Shown here piece by piece: positions 41,000 to 48,989 of a stretch of 64,000 nt of DNA. Positions within the stretch are counted from its first letter, which is position 1; every line of letters starts with the position of its first letter. The notes under the pieces are model-generated. The model made no database searches and was not told the DNA's origin. It saw nothing but the letters and a program-made list of their open reading frames with translations. Made by a program: the position numbers and the translations under genes. The stretch spans positions 180,172 through 244,171 of the forward strand of contig JBHIWH010000006.1 of the NCBI GenBank assembly GCA_041987545.1, written 5' to 3'. This stretch comes from JAJRXR01 sp041987545 (GTDB taxonomy: Bacteria; Planctomycetota; Phycisphaerae; Phycisphaerales; UBA1924).

Positions 41000-41611
41000 T
41001 TGGATCGCGACCGGTTCGAGAAGCTCGCGCTCGAGCACCTGGACGCTGTCTATCGGATGGCGGTCAGCCTGACGCGCGACCCGGGCGAGGCCGACGACCT
41101 GGTGCAGGAGGTGTACGCCAGGGCCTTCCGGCCGGCGACGATCGAGCGGTTCGAGGACCGGTCGGACGGCGGCGAGGTCGGTGGGATGCGGTCGTGGCTG
41201 TTCGCGATCACGCACAACGTGTTCTACACGCGGATCAAGAAGGCGAAGCGTCGGCCGACGCCGGTGGACGAGTTCTTCGCCGAGGAGGGCAAGGAGCGGG
41301 CGCCGGACGAGCCGCCGCCCGTGTTCGACCGGTCCGATCTGGACTGGGAGCAGGTGGACTCGCGGCTGAAGGCGGCGATCGACGACCTGCGGGAGGAGTA
41401 CCGCGAGGTGCTCATGATGTGGGGCGTTGACGGGCTGAAGTACCGCGAGATCGCGGAGATTCTCGAGGTCCCGATCGGGACGGTGATGAGCAGGCTGCAC
41501 CGGGCCAGGAAGATCCTGGCCGACCGGCTGACGGGCGACGCGGACACGGCGGGGGACCTGGGCGTGGCGGGGATCACCCGCCGGATGGAAGAAAAGGAAC
41601 GGACGGCGTGA
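41000..41611 (+). CDS. ECF-type RNA polymerase sigma factor
   Basis: The 203-residue factor has sigma region 2 (VYRMAVSLTRDPGEADDLVQ, then EVYARAFRP and MRSWLFAITHNVFYTRIK), an acidic linker, and sigma region 4 (LREEYREVLMMWGVDGLKYR, then EIAEILEVPIGTVMSRLHRA). These direct RNA polymerase to a dedicated set of promoters. The start is TTG at 41000, supported by GGAAGGA seven bases upstream and by alignment of the conserved first helix. Its stop overlaps the next gene (GTGA), which encodes a membrane anti-sigma-like protein, so the two are coupled. Target genes are unknown. Confidence 0.9.
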   Translation: MDRDRFEKLALEHLDAVYRMAVSLTRDPGEADDLVQEVYARAFRPATIERFEDRSDGGEVGGMRSWLFAITHNVFYTRIKKAKRRPTPVDEFFAEEGKERAPDEPPPVFDRSDLDWEQVDSRLKAAIDDLREEYREVLMMWGVDGLKYREIAEILEVPIGTVMSRLHRARKILADRLTGDADTAGDLGVAGITRRMEEKERTA

Positions 41612-42618
41612 GCGGGCACGAGGCGAACGAGAACACCGGCGCGGGCGGCGTGGCGCCGCTGGCGGTGCGCCTTCGGATGGCGGCCGACGGCGAGCTGGAG
41701 GCGGCCGACCGCGAGGCGCTGGAGGCCCACCTGGCGCGGAGCCTCGAGGACCGGGCGCGGATCCAGTTCGAGCAGGAACTCAAGGGCGCGGTCGGGCGCG
41801 TGATGGACGGGGCGACGGCGCCCGCGTCGCTCCGCGCCCGCGTGGTCGAGATCATCGAGGCGTCCCGCGAGGACGCGGCGGCCAGTGCGCCCGAGTCCGA
41901 GCCGATGGCGGCGGTGGCGCCGACGGTCGAGTCGGTCGAGGCCGCCCCGTCGGTCGAGCCCGAGTCGGCGCCCGAGCGGATGGCGCCCATGACCCGCGAG
42001 CCGTCGTTCTGGTCTCGGCGGGGCGTGCTGGGCGGGCTGGCGGCGGCGGCGGTGCTGGCGCTGGCGACGGTATTCATCGTCCGGATGGCGGGCATCACCA
42101 GCGTGCCCCTGAGCGCCGACCAGGAGGCGTACCGGGCCCAGCTGGTCCGGCACGTCGCGGGCGAGCACCGTCGGATGGAGGACCCGGACGCGGCGTCGCG
42201 GAAGCTGGCGATGCACGAGCCCGACGAGGTCGAGCGGTTCTTCAGCGAGGTCATGGACGCGCCCGGCGGCGAGGTCCGGCAGTTGATCGAGTCCACGGCC
42301 CAGTGCGTCTTCAGCGGCGCCGGCAACTGCCGCATCCCCGGCGCGGACGGGGCGGCGGCGCACGTGATGCTCAGCGTCGGGTCCGAGTCGGGCTCGGCGC
42401 CGGTGAGCGTGTTCGTCTCGGCGGACCCGCACCAGCTGCCGATGGACCCGGGCGAGACGTACGTCATCGACACGGGCGCGTGCGGCGAGGGGGGGACGCG
42501 GGTGCTGGCCTGGACGGACGGGCGGCTGCTGTACCTGGTGGTCTCGGAGGCGGAGCGTCGGGCGTGCCCGGCCGTGCTCAAGCGGCTGGGGCGGCCGGGC
42601 CCGGGCCGCAAGCTGTAG
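41608..42618 (+). CDS. Membrane anti-sigma factor-like protein
   Basis: This 336-residue protein has an N-terminal helical anti-sigma-like domain (LAVRLRMAADGELEAADREA, then LEAHLARSLEDRARIQFEQE), an Ala/Glu/Pro linker, one membrane helix (GVLGGLAAAAVLALATVFIV) at about residue 145, and a periplasmic domain with four Cys (QCVFSGAGNC, TGACGEGG, RRACPAV). The usual zinc HxxxCxxC of ZAS anti-sigma factors is missing. It overlaps the ECF sigma gene by four bases with a GTG start, the standard arrangement for a sigma/anti-sigma pair. It would hold the sigma factor at the inner membrane until a periplasmic signal, possibly a redox signal given the Cys, releases it. That last step is inferred. Confidence 0.82.
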   Translation: MSGHEANENTGAGGVAPLAVRLRMAADGELEAADREALEAHLARSLEDRARIQFEQELKGAVGRVMDGATAPASLRARVVEIIEASREDAAASAPESEPMAAVAPTVESVEAAPSVEPESAPERMAPMTREPSFWSRRGVLGGLAAAAVLALATVFIVRMAGITSVPLSADQEAYRAQLVRHVAGEHRRMEDPDAASRKLAMHEPDEVERFFSEVMDAPGGEVRQLIESTAQCVFSGAGNCRIPGADGAAAHVMLSVGSESGSAPVSVFVSADPHQLPMDPGETYVIDTGACGEGGTRVLAWTDGRLLYLVVSEAERRACPAVLKRLGRPGPGRKL

Positions 42619-42769
42619 CGAGACCGCCCGCCGGGGCGATCCCAGAGGGCATCCGGGGCGTACGAGCCTGAGGTGGGGCGTCCGCGCGAGTTATCTCGCC
42701 CGAGCGGCGGGGTTTGTGCGATCGGGCGCCCGAGCGGGCCGAATATCATCGGCGCGGAAGGAGTCAGGC

Positions 42770-44578
42770 ATGATCGGACGCGGGCTGGGCGTGCTCATCG
42801 CGACGACGGCGGCGGTGTGGGGCGTGCCCCAGGCCGCGGCGCAGGATGCGCTGGGGCGGGGCAACGCGCTGGACGGCAACCTCTACGGCAACGCCGCCCC
42901 CAGGTCCGGGCGGGTGGACACCTCCGCGCCGCTGTCGAGGCCCGGCGGGTCGGCCCGTGGGTCGGTCTACTCGGGGTACTCGAACCAGTTCACGAGCGTC
43001 AACCCGATGGGCGATGGTCGGGCGCTGGATCGGAACCTGAGCCTGACATCGCGATTCAACGGCTCCTCGCGGGTGGACCCTCTCCAGGAGATGCGGTTCC
43101 GCAGCGCTGTGGTGACCGGCAACGCGGCGGGCGGGCTCTCGTTCCGGGGTGACCTCGGGTACGGGGCGGCCAGGTCGTTCCGGGGGGACCTGGGCTCGAA
43201 CGATCTGTTCGCGTTCCGGCGTGATTCGCTGTACTCGGGGCTGGTGGGCGCGGGGATCCGCGGGACCGACGCGCTGCAGTACCAGATGTCGCTGACGACG
43301 GGCTCGCAGCTTCCCCCGACGCTGGTGGGCGATCTGGTCGTGCAGGAGTCGTTCACGACGCGGGCGCCGGATTCCTCGGCGACGCCGAACGAGGCGTTGC
43401 TCGTGGACGGCGAGGTGGCGTCGGCGATCGGTCGGCGCCCCGCGGGCGACGACGACGACGGGTCGATGCACTCGATGCTGCGGGCGACGTCGGCGTACAC
43501 GACGAGCATGAGCCTGCAGCCGGTGCTGCTCAACCGGTGGGGCCAGACGGACACGAACCCGGACATCGGGGTGACGGCCTCGACGCTGCGCGGGATCAAG
43601 CTCTCGGCGTTGCCCGAGGCGGACCAGTCGCCCGCGGCCCAGCAGCGGATCGACGACTCGGCGCGGGACGCGCAGGGCGTGGAGGGCGCGGGCCGGATCG
43701 AGACGGGGTACGACGCGGTGCTGCGTCAGTTCGAGGAGGCGGAGGCGGCGCGCCTGGCCGAGGAGGCCGAGCGTCAGGTCGATCCGCAGGAGACGCGTGC
43801 CGCCCTGTCGATCGCCGACCGATTCCAGGAGTTGCGTGAGCAGGTCAGCGGGGCGAACCAGGGCCAGCCGCGGGGCGGCGAGTCCGGGACCGACTCGGGC
43901 GGCGATGACCCGCTGGACCCGACGGGCGGCGACGACCTGGACCGGCTCCAGGAGCTGGGCGTGTACGACGAGGAGACGGTGCGGCTGCTGCGGAGCGCCC
44001 GCGAGCCGGTGACGCGTCTGGTGGACCCGGACGAGGCGGCGCAGCGCAACCCGTACGTCGAGCACATGGAGGTCGGTCAGCGGCTGCTGGCCCAGGAGCG
44101 GTTCTTCGACGCCGAGGAGCGGTTCACCCGCGCGATCGGCGTGCGGGCCGGCGACGTGATGGCGCAGGTCGGCCGGATCCACGCCCAGGTCGGCGCGGGG
44201 ATGTACCTCTCGGCGGCGCTGAACATGCGGGTGCTGCTCGTGCAGCACCCGGAGGTGGTCGGCGTGAAGTACGACGAGCGGCTGCTGCCCGGCGAGACGC
44301 GCCGCAAGGCGGTGTTCACGCGACTCCGCGAGAAGATCGGTATCGGCGCCGACGGCGAGGCGATCGAGGTCACCGATCAGCAGCTGCGCCGCGAGAGCGG
44401 GCTGCTGCTGGCGTACATGGGCTATCAGTTCGGCGATGCGGTCGCGATCGATCAGGGGCTCGACGCGTTCGAGTCCGTGACGGCGATGCACGCGGGCGAG
44501 CCGAGCCACGACATCGATCGCCGCATTCACGAGCTGCTGCGGCGGGTCTGGGAAGGACAGGACGAGGTCGCGCCCTAG
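42770..44578 (+). CDS. Exported repeat-rich protein with TPR-like C-terminal region
   Basis: The 602-residue protein has a signal peptide (GRGLGVLIATTAAVWGVPQA, cleavage near AAAQ). The first 200 residues are rich in Gly, Ser, Asn and Arg with short repeats (SFRGDLGYGAARSFRGDLGS). The middle is polar and Asp/Glu-rich with a coiled-coil-like stretch (RQFEEAEAARLAEEAERQ). The C-terminal 150 residues are helical with a tetratricopeptide-like pair (MEVGQRLLAQERFFDAEERF, then TRAIGVRAGDVMAQVGRIHA). It follows the sigma/anti-sigma pair on the same strand but with its own 150-base leader. The ATG at 42770 follows GGAAGGAG by six bases. I do not recognise a named family. A periplasmic scaffold is plausible. 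Confidence 0.72.
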   Translation: MIGRGLGVLIATTAAVWGVPQAAAQDALGRGNALDGNLYGNAAPRSGRVDTSAPLSRPGGSARGSVYSGYSNQFTSVNPMGDGRALDRNLSLTSRFNGSSRVDPLQEMRFRSAVVTGNAAGGLSFRGDLGYGAARSFRGDLGSNDLFAFRRDSLYSGLVGAGIRGTDALQYQMSLTTGSQLPPTLVGDLVVQESFTTRAPDSSATPNEALLVDGEVASAIGRRPAGDDDDGSMHSMLRATSAYTTSMSLQPVLLNRWGQTDTNPDIGVTASTLRGIKLSALPEADQSPAAQQRIDDSARDAQGVEGAGRIETGYDAVLRQFEEAEAARLAEEAERQVDPQETRAALSIADRFQELREQVSGANQGQPRGGESGTDSGGDDPLDPTGGDDLDRLQELGVYDEETVRLLRSAREPVTRLVDPDEAAQRNPYVEHMEVGQRLLAQERFFDAEERFTRAIGVRAGDVMAQVGRIHAQVGAGMYLSAALNMRVLLVQHPEVVGVKYDERLLPGETRRKAVFTRLREKIGIGADGEAIEVTDQQLRRESGLLLAYMGYQFGDAVAIDQGLDAFESVTAMHAGEPSHDIDRRIHELLRRVWEGQDEVAP

Positions 44579-44653
44579 AGCGCGCGCGGCGACGCCGCCC
44601 GCGGGGTGGCTCTCCGGGGCGTTCGGTCTCGGGTGGGTTCTCGGTGTGGGGGG

Positions 44654-44896
44654 TCAGGCGGCGTGGGGGCCGTCGTCGTCCTTGAACGTGGGGAAGGGCA
44701 GGGAGTCGAGCAGCTCGCCCAGCTCGTCGAGGTTGCGCTGGATGTCCTCCAGGGCGTCCTCGACGCGGTCGGAGCGGTCGTCGCCCGCGGATCGGCGGGT
44801 GTCCTCGACGCGGCCCGGGGCGGACCGGTCACTCGGGAAGGGGATCGGCGCCGGGACGTCTTTGTCGTCGTCGTCGATGTTGAGTCGGAGTCGCAT
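44654..44896 (-). CDS. Small acidic hypothetical protein
   Basis: This 80-residue soluble product starts MRLRLNIDDDDKDVPAPIPF and has a helical segment near the end (RVEDALEDIQRNLDELGELL) with Leu/Ile spacing that suggests a short coiled coil, then PTFKDDDGPHAA. The ATG at 44896 has AGGAGA seven bases upstream, which is the main support for it being a real gene. It converges on the preceding exported-protein gene. No family is recognised. Confidence 0.6.
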   Translation of the reverse strand: MRLRLNIDDDDKDVPAPIPFPSDRSAPGRVEDTRRSAGDDRSDRVEDALEDIQRNLDELGELLDSLPFPTFKDDDGPHAA

Positions 44897-45049
44897 GGCT
44901 CATCTCCTGCCGCGACGGCCCGTGTCACAGATCGGGGCTCTTGAGAGCCGGCGTTCACCCGAGACCCCGGGGGACGCACGGCGGGTCGGTCTGCGTGCCC
45001 TGGGGGGGATCCGGGGGGTTCTCGGACCCTCGACGGGTGTTATCGGCCG

Positions 45050-45733
45050 TCAGCGCCCGGCGTCTTGATCCGTCGGGGAGCGGCGACCGCCCACGCGGGG
45101 CTCCTCGCCCCGCAGCAGGCGGCGGATGTTCGCCCGGTGTCGGACGACCACGAGCAGTGCCAGGGCGGCGGAGACGGCCAGGAACGGGGCGGCGGCGGCG
45201 GGCGAGGCGCCCTCCCGGGTCAGCAGGACGCCGGCGGCGGCCAGGGGGAGGGCCGCGGCCGCCGCGATCGAGGCGAGGCTCACGATCCGCGACAGGGCGA
45301 AGACGAGGGCCCAGACGAGAGCCGCGGCGCCCGCGGCGAGCGTGAGCACAGGGAACACGCCCATGAGGGCCCCGAGCCCGGTCGCCACGCCCTTGCCGCC
45401 CTTGAAGGCGAGGAAGGGGCTGAACATGTGGCCGAGGACGGCGGCCGCGGCGACGGCGAGCCAGAGCCACGCGTCGGTCGGCTCGACGTCCCGGGCGCCG
45501 GCGACGCCCATGACCAGGCCGGCGCCGAGGGTGGGCGCGAGGCCCTTGAGCATGTCGAGGGCGAAGCAGAGGAGGAAGAAGCGGAAGCCGAGGACGCGGC
45601 CGACGTTGGTCGCGCCAGTGTTCTTGGAGCCGTGCTGACGGATGTCGACGCCCTTGGCGCGGGCGATGAGCACGCCGAAGGGGATGGCGCCGACGAGGTA
45701 GGCGGCGGGGATGAAGGCGAGCCAGGGGAGCAC
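45050..45733 (-). CDS. plsY: Glycerol-3-phosphate acyltransferase PlsY
   Basis: The 227-residue membrane enzyme has about six helices and the three PlsY signatures: SxxxG-type HGSKNTGATNV in the first loop, the LKG element LDMLKGLAPTL, and FKGGKGVATGLG. PlsY transfers an acyl group from acyl phosphate to glycerol 3-phosphate, the first step of phospholipid synthesis, at the inner membrane. The start is uncertain. A GTG at 45733 (PWLAFIPAAYLVGAIPFG) fits the family N-terminus but lacks a clear ribosome-binding site. The C-terminus has about 25 extra basic residues. It diverges from the methyltransferase at 45797. Confidence 0.92.
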   Translation of the reverse strand: MLPWLAFIPAAYLVGAIPFGVLIARAKGVDIRQHGSKNTGATNVGRVLGFRFFLLCFALDMLKGLAPTLGAGLVMGVAGARDVEPTDAWLWLAVAAAAVLGHMFSPFLAFKGGKGVATGLGALMGVFPVLTLAAGAAALVWALVFALSRIVSLASIAAAAALPLAAAGVLLTREGASPAAAAPFLAVSAALALLVVVRHRANIRRLLRGEEPRVGGRRSPTDQDAGR

Positions 45734-45796
45734 GGACGCGTAGAGTACCCGTGCGCCCGCGTCCGGGCGGGTGCTGCGGCGCGTCGGAGGGTCGAG

Positions 45797-46669
45797 ATGT
45801 TCCGGTACGCGAGGCTGAGCGAGTTCGAGGGGCGGCTGGAGGAGCCGATCCTCACCAAGCGGTATCAGGAGATGTTCCTGGCCGAGGTCCTGCCCGGGTA
45901 CTGCGGCAGGAACGCGCGCGTGCTGGAGGTCGGGGCGGGGACGAACGTGGCGATCCTGGAGGGCCTGCGGGCGCGGGAGAAGTGGATCGCCGACCCGTAC
46001 ATCGGGGTGGGCGGGTCGTGGCAGTCGGGGGTGCCGGACCTGGGGCCCGGGTACTACATCTCGCGGTGCATCATCGGGGAGTCGTCCAACGCGCTGCCGT
46101 CGGACTTCTTCGACGTGATCTTCTCGTCGTCGGTGCTGGAGCACATCGGGCAGCGGGCGGCGGGCTTCGACTCGAACTACGACCCGGAGCCGCCCGAGGG
46201 CCAGGAGGCGCCGCGGCGCGCGTTCTGCGCCGAGTGCCTGCGGATCCTCAAGCCCGGCGGTGTCACGATCCACACGATCGACCACGGGGCGCGGAACGTG
46301 ACATACGACGCGAACTTCCGGGATGCCGGCTTCGAGCCGCTCGTGCCCGGCGAGCGCGTGGATGCGCACGCGATGATGGCCGACGAGGACGCGTTGCGGC
46401 AGGTGGTCCAGTGGGAGGACATGAGCCTGCCCCTGCCGGACGATCAGCTGCGGCTGCACTCGGTGCTGTTCATGGGGTACGTCAAGCCCGAGCACGCGGG
46501 GGGTCGCTGGGCGGAGCTGCCGACGGGGAAGGCGGAGTCGGGTCTGTCGCCGCGGCGTGGGCCGGCGCCGCCGCCGGCGCCGACGACCGAGGCGGGGGCG
46601 CCGTCGAAGGGGACGGTCGTGTCGCGGGCGATCGCGAGGGCGAGGCGTGTGGTGCGGGGCGCGTCCTAG
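45797..46669 (+). CDS. Class I SAM-dependent methyltransferase
   Basis: This 290-residue protein has a SAM-binding motif ARVLEVGAGTNVAILEG, a Methyltransf_11-type motif FFDVIFSSSVLEHIGQ with the acidic post-motif, and ECLRILKPGGVTIHTIDH. The N-terminal 35 residues (FRYARLSEFEGRLEEPILTK) and the unusual ADPYIGVGGSWQSGVPDL insertion resemble methyltransferases in glycan-synthesis clusters. The substrate is unknown. The last 45 residues are Pro/Ala/Arg-rich and probably disordered. The ATG at 45797 has CGGAGG six bases upstream. It is divergent from plsY, with no evident functional partner. Confidence 0.8.
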   Translation: MFRYARLSEFEGRLEEPILTKRYQEMFLAEVLPGYCGRNARVLEVGAGTNVAILEGLRAREKWIADPYIGVGGSWQSGVPDLGPGYYISRCIIGESSNALPSDFFDVIFSSSVLEHIGQRAAGFDSNYDPEPPEGQEAPRRAFCAECLRILKPGGVTIHTIDHGARNVTYDANFRDAGFEPLVPGERVDAHAMMADEDALRQVVQWEDMSLPLPDDQLRLHSVLFMGYVKPEHAGGRWAELPTGKAESGLSPRRGPAPPPAPTTEAGAPSKGTVVSRAIARARRVVRGAS

Positions 46670-46915
46670 GCGATCGTCCGGGCGAACCCGGAGATCCGCG
46701 CGCATCGACCTCCGAAGTGCTATCCCGTGTGCTGTCGGGGGCTTGTGTTCGATCGCCGGCAGATGCGGCGAGCGGGTTTATTCAGAAGACGTTCAGATCG
46801 TGTTTGTGAACGGAGTGGATCTCGGTAGCGTGATCGGTGATCGGCGTGAAAACCAGGGGCGCTCCGTCGCCGCCCGGTGGCCGGGGAGGGGCGACCCGCA
46901 CGGCAGGGGGGCGTT

Positions 46916-48289
46916 GTGGCAGGGTCACTTGCGGGCGAGGCGCGGTCGAGCACTCGAGTCGGGACATTCGGGCGGGGTGGCGCCGCGGGGCTTGTGCTGG
47001 CCGTAGGCGCAGGCGGCGTCGTCGGCGGGCCGACGTTTCCGCCGCACCTGGTCGGAGCGGCGCCTGGCGTGCGGGACATCTTCGCGGCGGACATCGACGG
47101 GGATGGGGACACGGACATCGTCGCCGGGACCGAGACCGACGACATCATCGGCTGGTATTCGAACAACGGGGATGGCACGTTCGCGGCGCGGGAGTCCATC
47201 GCGACCTCCTACGACGCGCCGGACGCTGTCCATGTGTGCGACATCGACTCGGATGGGGACCTGGACGTATTCGGCGCGGCCAGGCTGGACAGCCTGTTCT
47301 CGTGGTGGGAGAACCTCGGGGCCGGGGTGTTCGGACCAGAGCAGACCGTTGCCGATGCCGGCGACGGGGTCGGCGCCGCGTCCGACATCAAGACCGGGGA
47401 CGTCAACGGGGACGACCTGACCGACGTGTTGATCGTCTGGAGGGGATCGGGGGCCGACATCCTCTGGTTCGCGGGCGACGGCGCGGGCAACTTTGCTTCG
47501 CCGACGCCGCTCGGTGTTAACGATGAGATACCGCCCCCGAGCAACATGACGGCGATCGAGGTCGCCGACCTCGATGGGGACATGGACCTGGACGTCATGT
47601 ACTGTTCCACAGATTCCTTCGGATTCCGCTGGGCGGAGAACACCGCCGGCGACGGCTCGGCGTGGGAAACGCACATCGTGCGGGAGAATCAGAACGGGTT
47701 CGACGTCATCGCGACAGATCTCGACGCCGACGGGGATCAGGACATCATCGGGATGGACGACCAGAGACTCATGTGGTTCCGCAACGACAACGGGTTACCG
47801 CCGACGTTCACGGGGATCCAGATCGGCCCCTCGCACTCGAGCGGTCGGTCGGTGATCGCCGTCGATTTCGACGGCGACGGCGACACGGACCTCGTCGCCG
47901 GGCACGGGGGCTCGTCGAACATCTGCTGGCACGAGAACGACGGCGCGGCTGCGCCGGTGTTCGCGACGCACCTCATCACTCCCGCCGGGGCGATCGGCGT
48001 CCAGGCGGTTGTCTCGGGGAACTTCGACGGTGATTGTGATCTCGACGTGGCGGCGGCGTCGTTCTCCGACAATCACGTGACGTGGTTCGAGACCGACTCG
48101 CCCGCGTCGGCGTGCTCGCCGGCGGACCTGGCGACGCCGTTCTGCCAGCTGGATTTTTCAGACGTGGTGGAGTTCCTGAACGCGTTCGGGGTGAACGGCG
48201 CCGCCGCGGACCTGGCCGAGCCGTTTGGTCAGTGGGACTTCTCCGACGTGATCGCGTTCCTGACGCTCTTCGGGGCCGGGTGCGGGTAG
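46916..48289 (+). CDS. Secreted VCBS/FG-GAP repeat protein with GC-type dockerin
   Basis: The 457-residue protein starts at a GTG (46916) after a GGGGG tract; an in-frame GTG at 46877 is possible. Its leader is weak (RGGAAGLVLAVGAGGVVGG). About seven VCBS repeats follow, with cores DIDGDGDTDIVAG, DIDSDGDLDVFGA, DVNGDDLTDVLIV, DLDGDMDLDVMYC, DLDADGDQDIIGM, DFDGDGDTDLVAG and NFDGDCDLDVAAA. The tail is a GC-type dockerin (ACSPADLATPFC to GAGCG) that differs by ending Gly-Cys-Gly and by an extra Cys in PFC. The 246 bases upstream are relatively AT-rich and probably hold the promoter. It converges on tmk. Confidence 0.8.
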   Translation: MAGSLAGEARSSTRVGTFGRGGAAGLVLAVGAGGVVGGPTFPPHLVGAAPGVRDIFAADIDGDGDTDIVAGTETDDIIGWYSNNGDGTFAARESIATSYDAPDAVHVCDIDSDGDLDVFGAARLDSLFSWWENLGAGVFGPEQTVADAGDGVGAASDIKTGDVNGDDLTDVLIVWRGSGADILWFAGDGAGNFASPTPLGVNDEIPPPSNMTAIEVADLDGDMDLDVMYCSTDSFGFRWAENTAGDGSAWETHIVRENQNGFDVIATDLDADGDQDIIGMDDQRLMWFRNDNGLPPTFTGIQIGPSHSSGRSVIAVDFDGDGDTDLVAGHGGSSNICWHENDGAAAPVFATHLITPAGAIGVQAVVSGNFDGDCDLDVAAASFSDNHVTWFETDSPASACSPADLATPFCQLDFSDVVEFLNAFGVNGAAADLAEPFGQWDFSDVIAFLTLFGAGCG

Positions 48290-48302
48290 GCGGGCGGGGC
48301 GC

Positions 48303-48989
48303 CTAGGCGAGCTGGGCGCGGAGCCCGTCGATCAGCTGGGCGAAGACCTGGTCCTCGGCCTTGGCCGCGTCCACGCGGAGGTGGTGGGCGGGGTCGCGCT
48401 GGATCTGGGCGAGGTAGCCCTGGCGGACGCGCTTGTGGTACTCGCGGCCCTTGGACTCCATGCGGTCGAGCAGGGGGTTGAGGCGGGCGGCGGCGGTGTC
48501 CTCGTCCACGTCGAAGACGATCACGAGGTCGGGGTTGACGTCGCCGCAGGCGATGGCGGCGGCCTGGCGGATCTCGTCCTCGGGCAGGCCGCCGGCGGCG
48601 CCCTGGTAGGCGAGGGTGGAGCTGACGAACCGGTCGGCGACGACGAGGCGCCCGGCGGCCAAGGCGGGGCGGATGGTCTGCTCGACGAGCTGGGCGCGGC
48701 TGGCCATGTACAGGAGCATCTCGCACCGGAGGGTCATGTCCTCCTCGAGGTGGTCGAGGAGGGCGGCGCGGATCTTCTCGCCGATCTCGGTGCCCCCGGG
48801 CTCGCGGACCTCGCAGGGGTCGAGCCCGGCGTCGCGGGCGGCGTCGAGGAATCGGCGGAGCTGGGTGGACTTGCCCGAGCCGTCGGGCCCGTCGAAGACA
48901 AGGAACCGGCCCCTGAGGGCGCGGGCGAGCGCGGGGTCGAGCGTGCGTGCGGGGGAGGCGTCAACGTCCTTGTCGGCGGCGGCGGTCAC
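48303..48989 (-). CDS. tmk: Thymidylate kinase
   Basis: This 228-residue enzyme has P-loop FLVFDGPDGSGKSTQLRR, EVREPGGTEIGEKIRA, the DR motif VVADRFVSSTLAYQG, and a lid region with RLNPLLDRMESKGREYHKRV. It phosphorylates dTMP to dTDP. The sequence REPGGTxIGExIR with the DRFxxSTxAYQG element is diagnostic. The first 25 residues are a variable extension. The GTG start at 48989 overlaps the stop of the VWA-type gene (GTGA, four bases), so tmk is translated together with that large protein, an unusual pairing for a nucleotide-metabolism gene. Confidence 0.95.
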   Translation of the reverse strand: MTAAADKDVDASPARTLDPALARALRGRFLVFDGPDGSGKSTQLRRFLDAARDAGLDPCEVREPGGTEIGEKIRAALLDHLEEDMTLRCEMLLYMASRAQLVEQTIRPALAAGRLVVADRFVSSTLAYQGAAGGLPEDEIRQAAAIACGDVNPDLVIVFDVDEDTAAARLNPLLDRMESKGREYHKRVRQGYLAQIQRDPAHHLRVDAAKAEDQVFAQLIDGLRAQLA

